DNA from: Anaerolineales bacterium UBA2181
GTDB lineage: Bacteria > Chloroflexota > Anaerolineae > Promineifilales > UBA4811
Length of the DNA stretch: 64,000 bases
Assembly (NCBI GenBank): GCA_002328075.1
Contig: DCVT01000012.1
Location: forward strand, 5,442-69,441
Direction: 5' to 3'
How positions within the stretch are numbered: the stretch's first letter is position 1; each line of letters begins with the position of its first letter. This document shows, in pieces, positions 44,898-52,949 of this stretch. Under the pieces are notes generated by a model. It was not told where the DNA came from and did no database searches. It was given only the letters and a program-made list of their open reading frames with translations. The translations under genes were made by a program, and so were the position numbers.

Positions 44898-46151
44898 CTA
44901 CAGGTCAGCCGGGTGAGCGATCTTGCCCGCCACAGCGCTGGCAGCTACCACCAGAGGGCTCGCCAGGTAGACCTGGCTGTCCTTGGTACCCATCCGTCCC
45001 TGGAAATTGCGGTTGGCGGTGCTGATGCTCACTTCACCGACTGCTGGGACGCCTAGATGATTGCCCATACAAGGACCGCACCCGGGACTCTCCACCATCC
45101 CGCCGGCCTCGACAAAGGTCTGAAGGTAACCGGCACGCAAGGCTTGCAGGTACACCTCCCGGCTGGCCGGGATGACCACCAGCCGCGTTCCTGGAGCCAC
45201 GTGGCGCCCCTTCAGAACGCCGGCCGCGGCCGCCAGGTCTTCCAATCGCCCGTTGGTGCAGGTTCCGATGAATGCCTGATCAACGCGAGTCCCCGCAACC
45301 TGGGCGACCGGAGCCACATTGTCCACGCTGTGCGGTCGCGCAACCATCGGACGGATGTCAGAAGCGTCATAGACCAGGTCCACCTCGTATCTCGCATCCG
45401 CATCGGGAAGAACCACGGCAAAAGGACGTTGAGCGCGTGCCTGGAGGTAGTCCAGCACCTTCTGATCCGGCGGTAGAAAGCTGTTCTTGGCGCCCATTTC
45501 GGCCATGATGTTGGGCAATGTGGCACGTGCGCTAAGGTCCAGCGCTGCGATCGCCTCGCCCTGCCACTCCACCGACATGTAGAGGGCGCCGTCCGCGCCC
45601 AGGTCACCGATGACCTGCAACGCAAGGTCTTTTGACATAACACCTTCCGGCAACTGACCGGTGACAGTGATGCGCATGCTCTCTGGGACCCGCAACCAGA
45701 GAGCGCCGGTGGCCCAGATGGACGCCATTTCTGAACGACCGATGCCTGCCGCCAAGGCGCCCATCACGCCGGCATGGGGTGTGTGGCTGTCCGAACCCAA
45801 GACCACCTCACCGGGCAGGGCCAGACCCTTTTCCACCAGAATCTGATGACATATCCCCTCACCGACGTCGTAGAAATGCGTGATGCCCTGCTCCTTCACC
45901 AGTTGCCGGATGATGCGGTGGTTCTCCGCGTGGTTTGTGCTGGGGGCAGGGGTGGCATGGTCCAGGATGATCACCACCGTCTCCGGTCGGGCAAGACTCG
46001 GGACGCCGATCTTTTTAAAGATGCCATATATTGCAGCCGCATTGTCGTGGCTCAGAGCGACATCTGGGCTGATCTCCACAATCTGACCGGGCACCACCCG
46101 GTCAAGGCCGGCCTTGCTGGCCAACACCTTTTCGGCAAATGTCATGCCCAT
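44898..46151 (-). CDS. Aconitase/isopropylmalate dehydratase large subunit (LeuC/HacA-type)
   Basis: 417 residues, type-2 LeuC length. MTFAEKVLASKAGLDRVVPGQIVE, DHATPAP...HAENHRIIR, GEGICHQILVEKG, VLGSDSHTPHAGVMGALAAGIG and the three [4Fe-4S] cysteines: IGTCTNGR (one) and GCGPCMG (two). It catalyses hydration/dehydration of a 2- or 3-hydroxy tri- or dicarboxylate (isopropylmalate, homocitrate, citrate). No leuA or leuB-cluster is present, so leucine synthesis is unlikely. Two ATG codons are close together (46151 and 46145); GAGG fits the first. Confidence 0.92.
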   Translation of the reverse strand: MGMTFAEKVLASKAGLDRVVPGQIVEISPDVALSHDNAAAIYGIFKKIGVPSLARPETVVIILDHATPAPSTNHAENHRIIRQLVKEQGITHFYDVGEGICHQILVEKGLALPGEVVLGSDSHTPHAGVMGALAAGIGRSEMASIWATGALWLRVPESMRITVTGQLPEGVMSKDLALQVIGDLGADGALYMSVEWQGEAIAALDLSARATLPNIMAEMGAKNSFLPPDQKVLDYLQARAQRPFAVVLPDADARYEVDLVYDASDIRPMVARPHSVDNVAPVAQVAGTRVDQAFIGTCTNGRLEDLAAAAGVLKGRHVAPGTRLVVIPASREVYLQALRAGYLQTFVEAGGMVESPGCGPCMGNHLGVPAVGEVSISTANRNFQGRMGTKDSQVYLASPLVVAASAVAGKIAHPADL

Positions 46152-46162
46152 ATCAGCTAACC

Positions 46163-46702
46163 TCACTTGAATTTGACCAACTCGAAATCGGTAAAGTCCA
46201 TGTGGTGGAAAATGATGGACTCCGGCCGGCGTTTGAATTTGTCGCCCTCCCACGAGTGCGTGGCAATGACGTGCATGACACCCTCCGGAATTCCATACTT
46301 CCAGCAATACCCTACCGCCGACCACGGATGCCGTAGGTAGGTGTACAACTCGCTAAACTCGATGCCGCCCGCCGGTTTTTTCCGGAACTCGAGCAACTTG
46401 CCCACATCAGCCAGCAGCGCTCCGGCCACCAGATGGTCGTGGTTAATCCGGTCGCGGACGCGCTCGCCGTACGCCTCCAACAGAACCCGCTCGGTTGCCA
46501 GACAGAGACGAGCTACCGTACGCACATGTTCAATAAAGGTGACGTTCACATCGTCGGCCAACAAGGTAAAGGGAATGGCGTTCACCTCCTCAGCCGTCCA
46601 ACCGCCGGTGGTCATGGCATCCTCCCAAATGAGGATGGTCTTTTCCCGCAGATCGGCATCGCCGATTTCGTTGATTTCTGGCAACAACTCTAAGATATTC
46701 AT
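46163..46702 (-). CDS. HD-domain-like protein with altered HD motif
   Basis: 179 residues. HD-superfamily layout: FIEHVRTVARL (first His), INHDHLVAGALLADVGKLLE, HPWSAVGYCWKYGIPEGVMHVIATHSWEGD, RRPESIIFHHMDFTDFE. In the canonical protein the second segment reads LLHDxGK; here Ala replaces the His, while the Asp and later His residues stay. Hydrolase activity is therefore uncertain; a binding or regulatory role is possible. It sits between the citryl-CoA-lyase-like gene and the aconitase genes with short gaps (63 and 11 bases), so it belongs to the operon. GGAG precedes the ATG. Confidence 0.75.
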   Translation of the reverse strand: MNILELLPEINEIGDADLREKTILIWEDAMTTGGWTAEEVNAIPFTLLADDVNVTFIEHVRTVARLCLATERVLLEAYGERVRDRINHDHLVAGALLADVGKLLEFRKKPAGGIEFSELYTYLRHPWSAVGYCWKYGIPEGVMHVIATHSWEGDKFKRRPESIIFHHMDFTDFELVKFK

Positions 46703-46765
46703 TTCACTCCGTCGTCGATTCTGTTTTCCACGCGCAGCGAGCAGCCAAGCCTGCCAGGCCGCGCC

Positions 46766-47557
46766 CTATTCATTCCCGCAACCAACCGGCCGAGCCGGCG
46801 GGCCGTCGTAATCATGGTCCGTAGGGTGTATCTGTCGCATCGGCCGCATCCGGGTCTTTTCCTCGTATACGTGCGCCATCAAACCCGGCACGCGCGCCAT
46901 GATGAAAAAGCCGTTGGCCAACTCCCGCGGGAGCTTGAGGTCCACCAGCAAACCCGCGATGGCGCCGTCCACATTCACCGGCAGGCTCTTGCCGCTCGCC
47001 TCCTCCACTGCCGCTGCCAGGCCCTGTATTAGAGCAACGCCTTCACCGGCCAGTCCCAGTTCCGTGGCCAGCCCAAAGAGCTTTTTGGTGCGTGGGTCGT
47101 CCGTGTGGATGCGGTGTCCGAGCCCTGGAAGCCGTTTCCTGGCGGCCCGATATTCCTGAACCAGGTGCGTTGCAGCATCCTGGATGCCGGCTCCGTTGGC
47201 CTGGGCCCACGCCAGCCCTCCCTGTATGACGCCCATGCAATCAAAAATTGCGCCGCCGTGATGTTCATTGATGCTCAGTACCCCGGCAGCGATCGCCGCG
47301 TTAAGCGGCGCGCCGGTGCTGGCAGCCGTGCGCGCCGCCAGAGCACTGGGCGGCGTCACACCGTGATCGATGGAGCTGACCAGCATTGCGTCCATCAGTT
47401 TGCCCACGTTGTCTGACGGCAGTTCACCGGTCAGCGCCAGGTGGACAACCTGGCCAAAGCTCACGGTACCCATCAATTCATCGACCCGGTAACCCCGTAG
47501 ACGAATCTCGTTGGGTTTGATCTGCGTGATAGCGGTCGTCCAATGTAGGTCACTCAT
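46766..47557 (-). CDS. Citryl-CoA lyase-type citrate synthase family protein
   Basis: 263 residues, equal to the C-terminal lyase domain of ATP-citrate lyase or stand-alone citryl-CoA lyase rather than full citrate synthase (~370-430). Catalytic-site candidates: His in INEHHGGAI, His in GLGHRIHTDDPR and Asp in NVDGAIAGLLVDL; also SIDHGVTPPSALAARTAAS. It should cleave citryl-CoA (or an analogue) to acetyl-CoA and oxaloacetate. Starts 20 bases after the CoA-ligase alpha stop; an in-frame GTG overlapping that stop is an alternative start. Confidence 0.87.
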   Translation of the reverse strand: MSDLHWTTAITQIKPNEIRLRGYRVDELMGTVSFGQVVHLALTGELPSDNVGKLMDAMLVSSIDHGVTPPSALAARTAASTGAPLNAAIAAGVLSINEHHGGAIFDCMGVIQGGLAWAQANGAGIQDAATHLVQEYRAARKRLPGLGHRIHTDDPRTKKLFGLATELGLAGEGVALIQGLAAAVEEASGKSLPVNVDGAIAGLLVDLKLPRELANGFFIMARVPGLMAHVYEEKTRMRPMRQIHPTDHDYDGPPARPVGCGNE

Positions 47558-47577
47558 CTCCACTCGCTCCCGTCTTT

Positions 47578-48486
47578 TCACAGGATACCCTGATCCTGCA
47601 ACACTTCCTTGGTTCGGAATGGCAACTCGCTGAACGAGTCAACGACATGCGCTCCCACCTCCCGCAACGCCCCCACCTTGCCCGCGTGCGTCCCACGGTT
47701 GCCCTCAACAATGGCGCCGGCATGGCTAAAACGCGTACCGCTCTTGGCTGCCTTGCCGCCAATGAACGCCACCAGCGGCTTGGTGAACTCACCGCGGTCA
47801 ATCAGTTCGGCCACCTGCTCCTCTTGGCTGGTGCCGATCTCACCAAACATGACCACCGCCCGGGTCTCTGGATCGTGTTCAAACAGGCGCACGACCTTGG
47901 GATGTGGCATACCGACGACAGCGTCACCTCCGACGTGAACCAGCGTGGTTGCACCTATCCCTTGTTGGGCCAGATAATAGGCCATCGAGGAGGTGATCCC
48001 ACCGCTCCGAGAGGTTATGCCCACCGGTCCGCGGATGAACCACTGACGGGCGCTGGACGCCCGGCCACCCATCATCCCCAACACGGCCTTATCCGGGCTA
48101 AGCAACCCCAGCGTGTTCGGACCCACAAACTCTGCGCCACGCTCCCGGGCCAGAGCTGCAATTGCCAGCACATCATAGATGGGTACCCGGTCGGGCACAA
48201 TCACCAACAAGCTGACTCCCGCTTCTATCGCTTCCATTGCCGCATTTTTCACCAATGGCGCGGGAATGAACAGCACACTGACGTCGATGGGCCCCAGCTC
48301 CTCCCATGCCTCCTGTACCGTGTCATACACGGGAAGTCCGATCACTTCTTGCCCACCCTTGCCAGGGGTCACACCTCCCACTACCCGGGTGCCATAGTTC
48401 TTCATTAACTCGGCCCGCGCCATACCCTCGCGGCCGGTAATGCCCTGGACAATCACGCGTTTGGTTTGATCGATGAGAATTGACAT
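47578..48486 (-). CDS. Succinyl-CoA synthetase alpha-like subunit (citryl-CoA synthetase small-subunit candidate)
   Basis: 302 residues. CoA-binding N-terminal domain (VIVQGITGREGMARAELMKNYGTRVVGGVTPGKGG) and ligase domain with GITSRSGGITSSMAYYLAQQG..., VVMFGEIGT.QEEQ and the phospho-histidine motif SHAGAIVEG (His conserved). With the beta subunit 10 bases upstream it makes an acyl-CoA ligase; beside a citryl-CoA-lyase gene the likely product is a citryl-CoA type thioester, as in the two-enzyme citrate cleavage of Hydrogenobacter (citryl-CoA synthetase plus lyase). Succinate or malate remain possible substrates. Confidence 0.87.
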   Translation of the reverse strand: MSILIDQTKRVIVQGITGREGMARAELMKNYGTRVVGGVTPGKGGQEVIGLPVYDTVQEAWEELGPIDVSVLFIPAPLVKNAAMEAIEAGVSLLVIVPDRVPIYDVLAIAALARERGAEFVGPNTLGLLSPDKAVLGMMGGRASSARQWFIRGPVGITSRSGGITSSMAYYLAQQGIGATTLVHVGGDAVVGMPHPKVVRLFEHDPETRAVVMFGEIGTSQEEQVAELIDRGEFTKPLVAFIGGKAAKSGTRFSHAGAIVEGNRGTHAGKVGALREVGAHVVDSFSELPFRTKEVLQDQGIL

Positions 48487-48496
48487 GGCTTTGCTT

Positions 48497-50053
48497 TCAC
48501 CCGATGTTGGCCCTTGATCGAAAAGCGTCCAGACCCTCGATGGGCAGCGAGACATACCCGCCCCGGTTACCGAGAAAGTAGCAGTCGATATCGCAACCCA
48601 GGCACTCGACGCAACGGCCCTTCTTGGCCTCTTCTCGCGATACGTTCAGCACCGGAAGGCCATTCTCGTCCAGACTGAGGATGTTGCGGGCACAACTGCG
48701 GATACACACCTTGCTGGTACACGCCGCGCACAGCGCATGGTCCAAGGTGACCGTGCCGCCCGTCACCGTTTCGAAGGTATATGGCCGTTCAGCCGGCAAC
48801 GGCCCGCGCCCAACCGGCTGCCGGGCGGGCGGCGTGTATGCGCGGATCAATGCATCCAACCGTTCGGCGCAGAAATCGGAGGAATGGTCCTTTTTGTAAC
48901 CCTCCACCGGGGCTGGCACTGAGCCGTTAGCCCACTCCAGAATCTCAACCGCCTGATCCTCCGCATTGCCGCCCAACCGTATCACGGCCGGCACCATCAA
49001 GGGCTCCTCCAGAAACGCCTTGACCAGCCCACGAGCCGAGTAGAACTGCTCCTGACTAGCGACGCCCGAACCGGATCCGAAATAGCCGTCCAGACCGGGT
49101 TGAGACAGGATGATCCGGGCCGCGCGATAGACCTTGCTCGCCGGCGGGTTTCCACTGGTGTCCACAAAGTTAGCCAGCTTATAACCCCGGCCCAATAGCG
49201 CGTCCATGCTCATCATGCTGCCGCCGCCCCCGGCACCATGGAACCCCACCACCCGGTCCCCCCGGCGGAAATCCTCCTCCATCTGCAGGAAGAAAAAGGT
49301 GCCGCGGTAGTCACCCGCTTCCACGGCGTAGGCGATCCGTTCCAACTCGGTTGGGGGCCGGTCCATCTCACGGGCAATCTCGATGCCAAACTCGGGATGG
49401 CGAAACACAGCATAGTCGTCCACCGTCACACGACAATCGGCCGCCATCAACGTGCCCTTGGAGGTGAGGACCAGTGGGTTGATCTCCGCCGCGCGTGCAT
49501 CTGCGTCGCGCGCTGTCTCCCACAAGCGCACCAGCATCGTGGCCATCGGATTCATCAAGTCACGTTCGACGCCGGCTCGCCTCGCCAGGTCCCGCGCCTG
49601 GTACTCCTGAAGGCCGCGCACCACATCGATGGTGGTCTTGGCGACCTTATCCGGGTGCTGCAGCGCGATCTCTTCGATGCCAGTACCCCCCACGCTGCTG
49701 AAAATCATCAGCGGCGACTGGCTCACATCGTCCACAATGATCCCGGCGTAAAACTCGCGGGCGATTTGAATCTGTTCTTCCACCAGAACCCATTCGACGG
49801 TAAAGTTCTTGACCCGCCGGCCGAGCATGCCGGCCGCGGCGGCCGCCGCCTCATCCGGGTCGCCCGCCATTTTGATGCCACCCATCCCCGCCCGGCCGGT
49901 GACCCAGGCCTGCATCTTGACCATCACCGGTCCGCCGATATCAGCGGCAATGATTCTGGCTTCCTCCGGTGTGGCCGCTTGACGGCCACGGGGCACCGGG
50001 ATCTTGTGTTGTGCCAAGAGTTGTTTGCCCTGGAATTCATGTAATCGAGCCAT
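48497..50053 (-). CDS. Succinyl-CoA synthetase beta-like subunit fused to a 2x[4Fe-4S] ferredoxin-like domain
   Basis: 518 residues; SucC is usually ~390. Residues ~1-235 are the ATP-grasp part (MARLHEFQGKQLLAQHKIPVPRG; EWVLVEEQI; GGTGIEEIA; AEINPLVLTSKG). Residues ~240-395 are the CoA-ligase domain (GAGGGGSMMSMDALLGRGYKLANFVDTSGNP; PAVIRLGGNAEDQAVEIL), but the usual FGGI loop is FGSGSGVASQ. From ~430 follows a Cys-rich domain: CAACTSKVCIRSC (CX2CX4CX3C, ~441) and CVECLGCDIDC (CX2CX2CX3C, ~480), able to bind two 4Fe-4S clusters. The fusion is one uninterrupted frame. GGAGG precedes the ATG. An electron-transfer or redox-sensing role is inferred, not shown. Confidence 0.9.
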   Translation of the reverse strand: MARLHEFQGKQLLAQHKIPVPRGRQAATPEEARIIAADIGGPVMVKMQAWVTGRAGMGGIKMAGDPDEAAAAAAGMLGRRVKNFTVEWVLVEEQIQIAREFYAGIIVDDVSQSPLMIFSSVGGTGIEEIALQHPDKVAKTTIDVVRGLQEYQARDLARRAGVERDLMNPMATMLVRLWETARDADARAAEINPLVLTSKGTLMAADCRVTVDDYAVFRHPEFGIEIAREMDRPPTELERIAYAVEAGDYRGTFFFLQMEEDFRRGDRVVGFHGAGGGGSMMSMDALLGRGYKLANFVDTSGNPPASKVYRAARIILSQPGLDGYFGSGSGVASQEQFYSARGLVKAFLEEPLMVPAVIRLGGNAEDQAVEILEWANGSVPAPVEGYKKDHSSDFCAERLDALIRAYTPPARQPVGRGPLPAERPYTFETVTGGTVTLDHALCAACTSKVCIRSCARNILSLDENGLPVLNVSREEAKKGRCVECLGCDIDCYFLGNRGGYVSLPIEGLDAFRSRANIG

Positions 50054-50210
50054 ATCCTCCTCAAATCAGAGCAGAATTCATCACGGAGAAACTGGTGCCA
50101 CCGGCCTCACCAAATCGGCACCCATGTACCGTGGGCTGGTCACTGCGCCTAGCGCCCGTGCCGGTGGAACCCATTGTAACCACCACAACCATCCGCGCAT
50201 CGGGCAATGG

Positions 50211-50660
50211 TCACCAATCCGCGGTGACGAAATGTTGGTCTTTATGCTGACCACCGGCGCGAACCTCGACCTGTTCGTCGGCCACAACTATCCAGTCGCC
50301 CGTCGCGATCCGGCTCAGGTCGATTTGGTCAAGCATCGGAATGTCGCCAATGATCGCGCCCACAGCAATAATGGCCTCGCTTTGCTCATTCAGAATGGCG
50401 GCCGGAGCTGTCCCCGCCTTGTTCATGCGATACAACGTATAGCTACCGACGGTGCTGCCCTTGCCGGTCGGGAAACAGAGCACTCGGCCGGTCACGCACT
50501 CACCTTCCAGCGGATGACCTTTTTCCCGGATGAGGCCGGTTTCGGGGTCCACATGGCCATAGAAACCGATGGGTTCCGGACTGACCAGAGCCGTCCCCGA
50601 CGCGCGCCCGGCTTTGATGACCCGGCCGGTCAATAGGATCGGCTCTGCCGCACTAACCAT
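50211..50660 (-). CDS. Aconitase X small (swivel, DUF126) subunit
   Basis: 149 residues. LLTGRVIKAGRASGTALVSPEPIGFYGHVDPETGLI, HPLEGECVTGRVLCFPTGKGSTVGSYTLYRM and APAAILNEQSEAIIAVGAIIGDIP match the small subunit of AcnX; the Ser in GKGST is the expected catalytic residue. The family contains cis-3-hydroxyproline dehydratase and mevalonate-5-phosphate dehydratase. GGGAGG lies 9 bases before the ATG, and a promoter precedes it. The large subunit is on the same strand, 250 bases upstream. Confidence 0.9.
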   Translation of the reverse strand: MVSAAEPILLTGRVIKAGRASGTALVSPEPIGFYGHVDPETGLIREKGHPLEGECVTGRVLCFPTGKGSTVGSYTLYRMNKAGTAPAAILNEQSEAIIAVGAIIGDIPMLDQIDLSRIATGDWIVVADEQVEVRAGGQHKDQHFVTADW

Positions 50661-50692
50661 CACGCCGCGCCTCCCATAGACAGTAACCAGGA

Positions 50693-50720
50693 ATTGTACC
50701 GGAAAAAACGCTGCCGTGAA
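50693..50720 (-). promoter_or_regulatory. Promoter upstream of the AcnX small subunit
   Basis: TTCACG (50720-50715), 16-base spacer with a T6 run, TACAAT (50698-50693) on the minus strand; leader ~25 bases. It may drive the whole locus downstream to the MFS gene. The remaining 50721-50909 gap holds no clear gene. Confidence 0.5.
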
Positions 50721-50909
50721 TGGTGTTCGCAAGTCTCAGGGGTGTGCCACAAAACCTCGTGATGAATCGCATCACCACCCGCCGCCCTGACAGTCTCAGC
50801 CTGACGACGGCGTTGCGGAAGCCTTGCGACCGCATGCTAGTCGACCGGGCGCATTCCGGCACAAGAACAGCTTGCACGGTTTCGCCCGCGGAGAATTCAG
50901 GCGCCCCCG

Positions 50910-52115
50910 TCACTCCCAAAAGCCGGTCAACATGGCGCGCTCCAGCTGAAGCCAGGTCCCATACCGGACATCGGTCCCCAGGAGCGAGGGAGCATAATAG
51001 GCCCCCTTGGCGCTGAGGGTGGCCACGGTACTGAACCGGCCTCGAAGCGGCGCCACCACAACGCACCCGTCAGCCCAGACCCGACCACCGGCGGTCTCGA
51101 TGGCCGCCACCGACCCAGCCATCTCTGACTCCTCGCGCACCGGCCGGTTGGTGGTGATCCAAACCTCAGGCACAAATCGTCGGCCCTCAGCAAAAGCCGC
51201 CAGCCTCGCCACCTCCGCCACCGAGGCGTGGGGACATCCCAGCCAGACCAGGTCGATCCTGGTTGGACCGCCCGACAGCGCGCGATAACCGGCCTCCAGG
51301 TTGTCGATGGCCAACCGGGTATGATCCGGCCGCAGAACACCCGCCAGTCGCGCCTCTGGGGTGACGCCTTCCACGTGATAGAGCGCCACCGCACCGCTGG
51401 CCGCCATCGCCGCGCCTAGAGCTTTCAGTGCGTCGACCCCATCCGGCTCCAGCCCCTGAAAATAGAGCACCTGGCTTTGCGTCGCCTGACCCACCATATA
51501 CCCCAAAGCCCCCCAGTCCGACACGGACCGCACCGGGCAACTGACCTCAACCAGAACACTCGCCCGACGGTTCTCGTCACAGTGCAGCCCATACCGCGCG
51601 GTTCGGCCGCAGATCGCTGCTGCCAGCGCGCTGGGCCCGCCCTCTCGATTGGTGCGGGCTCCCAGGACCGAATTGGCAAAGCTCACCGCCGAGGATTCGG
51701 CCCAGGCGACATGTGCTCCGGGACCGGGTTCGTAACCGATGAGGTACGGCGTACACGTGCAGGTCGGCGCGATGCCCAACACGGTGAAAGCGTCAATCAC
51801 GGCCAACTGCTGCCTGGCAAACTCGGCATCAATGCCCATGGTCTGCCAACGCCGCAAGTCCATACCGGCCGGGTTGAGAAATGTGGGAACGCGCACTCGT
51901 GCCCCGTCGTTGGCCCACTCGCGCAAGAAAGCCAGCCCGGCAGAACCCAGGTTTTGGTAGCTGACCCCGGAAACCTGAACGCTCTCCACGGGCACCAAAT
52001 CCTGCGCCCCATAGATCTTGCCCAGGGCCACTACGATCTCTAGTGCTTTTTGCACGCCGGGGCCATGCTTGCCCGCCAGCATGTCTCGTTCGTCGGAGGT
52101 CAACTTTGCCGCCAA
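50910..52115 (-). CDS. Aconitase X catalytic (large, DUF521) subunit
   Basis: About 401 residues. LTSDERDMLAGKHGPGVQKA at the N-terminus, then IAPTCTCTPYLIGYEPGPGAH, WAESSAVSFANSVLGARTNREGGPSA, YGLHCDENRRASV and WLGCPHAS are strong AcnX markers, including Cys residues for the Fe-S cluster. The frame has no ATG at the right place; TTG at 52115 with AGGAG ~11 bases upstream fits the family's start and avoids overlap with upp. Separate large and small subunits are as in archaeal/IIb-type AcnX. It follows upp by 46 bases. The substrate is not determinable; no proline or mevalonate genes accompany it. Confidence 0.88.
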   Translation of the reverse strand: MAAKLTSDERDMLAGKHGPGVQKALEIVVALGKIYGAQDLVPVESVQVSGVSYQNLGSAGLAFLREWANDGARVRVPTFLNPAGMDLRRWQTMGIDAEFARQQLAVIDAFTVLGIAPTCTCTPYLIGYEPGPGAHVAWAESSAVSFANSVLGARTNREGGPSALAAAICGRTARYGLHCDENRRASVLVEVSCPVRSVSDWGALGYMVGQATQSQVLYFQGLEPDGVDALKALGAAMAASGAVALYHVEGVTPEARLAGVLRPDHTRLAIDNLEAGYRALSGGPTRIDLVWLGCPHASVAEVARLAAFAEGRRFVPEVWITTNRPVREESEMAGSVAAIETAGGRVWADGCVVVAPLRGRFSTVATLSAKGAYYAPSLLGTDVRYGTWLQLERAMLTGFWE

Positions 52116-52161
52116 CCGTCCACTGCTCCTGAGGTTCAGCCCAGCATATCGACGACCGTCG

Positions 52162-52788
52162 CTATGCAGTCCCAAACTGCCGATCCCCGGCGTCGCCCAA
52201 CCCAGGGACAATGTAGCCGATTTCGTTCAACCGCTCGTCCACCGCCGCCAGGTGAATGGGTACATCCGGGTGAGCCGAGGTCAACGCCTGTAACCCTTCG
52301 GGCGCGGCCAGTATCCCGACAAATTTGATACGGTTCGCACCCCACTGCTTGAGGATGCCGACCGTAGCCACGGCGGATCCACCAGTCGCCAACATGGGAT
52401 CTAGCACCAGGCAGACCTGCACAGTGGGAATAACGGGCAACTTGTTATAGTACTGCACCGGCTGAAGCGTGCGTTCGTCGCGATACAGGCCAATATGCCA
52501 CACCTCGGCCGACGGAGTCATCTCCCAAATGCCGTCGACCATCCCCAAACCTGCCCGCAAGATCGGCACCAGACCGATCTTCTCCTGCAGGTAGTGCCCA
52601 CCTGCCCGTCCCATGGGCGTAGCTACGGAGGTCGGCGAGAGCTTGAGATCGGCCGTCGCTTCGTAGGCCAACAACATGGCGATTTCGCGGATCAGTTCGC
52701 GGAATTTCTTCGGTTCGGTTTGGGTGTCGCGCAGCTTGGTGAGTTTGTGTTTGACAAGGGGGTGTTCAGAAACGTGAATCTGACTCAT
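52162..52788 (-). CDS. upp: Uracil phosphoribosyltransferase
   Basis: 208 residues, normal for the family. LRDTQTEPKKFRELIREIAMLLAYEA, PILRAGLGMVDG, LVLDPMLATGGSA (PRPP loop) and the C-terminal GYIVPGLGDAGDRQFGT are diagnostic. Makes UMP from uracil and PRPP. ATG at 52788 follows TGGAGGA; its promoter is 35 bases further up. Confidence 0.97.
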   Translation of the reverse strand: MSQIHVSEHPLVKHKLTKLRDTQTEPKKFRELIREIAMLLAYEATADLKLSPTSVATPMGRAGGHYLQEKIGLVPILRAGLGMVDGIWEMTPSAEVWHIGLYRDERTLQPVQYYNKLPVIPTVQVCLVLDPMLATGGSAVATVGILKQWGANRIKFVGILAAPEGLQALTSAHPDVPIHLAAVDERLNEIGYIVPGLGDAGDRQFGTA

Positions 52789-52822
52789 GACAGTCCTCCA
52801 GTGTGTGTCTGGTTCTCGGTGG

Positions 52823-52851
52823 ATTGTACGCCCTTGCTGTTTGGCTGTCAA
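52823..52851 (-). promoter_or_regulatory. upp promoter
   Basis: TTGACA (52851-52846), 17-base spacer, TACAAT (52828-52823). Near-consensus. May also read into aconitase X. Confidence 0.82.
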
Positions 52852-52935
52852 TCAGACTCTGCAGCATGCCCATCAGGCCGGCGGGTACCCACCAAGACAG
52901 CTGGATGCACGTCTGCGCTTTTGCCCGCTTTGCAG

Positions 52936-52941
52936 TATAAT
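52936..52941 (+). promoter_or_regulatory. -10 element of the HAD gene, probably leaderless
   Basis: A consensus TATAAT ends 8 bases before the GTG start of the HAD gene; -35 is weak. Transcription would start at or within about 2 bases of the GTG, so the mRNA would have essentially no leader. Confidence 0.5.
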
Positions 52942-52949
52942 CGCGCATT

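Noticed and set aside
44388..46151. LeuCD for leucine biosynthesis
   Set aside because: No leuA or clear leuB nearby; neighbours are citryl-CoA lyase, CoA ligase and PrpD, so a different substrate is more likely.
50211..52115. Archaeal-type mevalonate pathway (phosphomevalonate dehydratase)
   Set aside because: No accompanying UbiD-type decarboxylase, prenyltransferase or mevalonate kinase in the neighbourhood.
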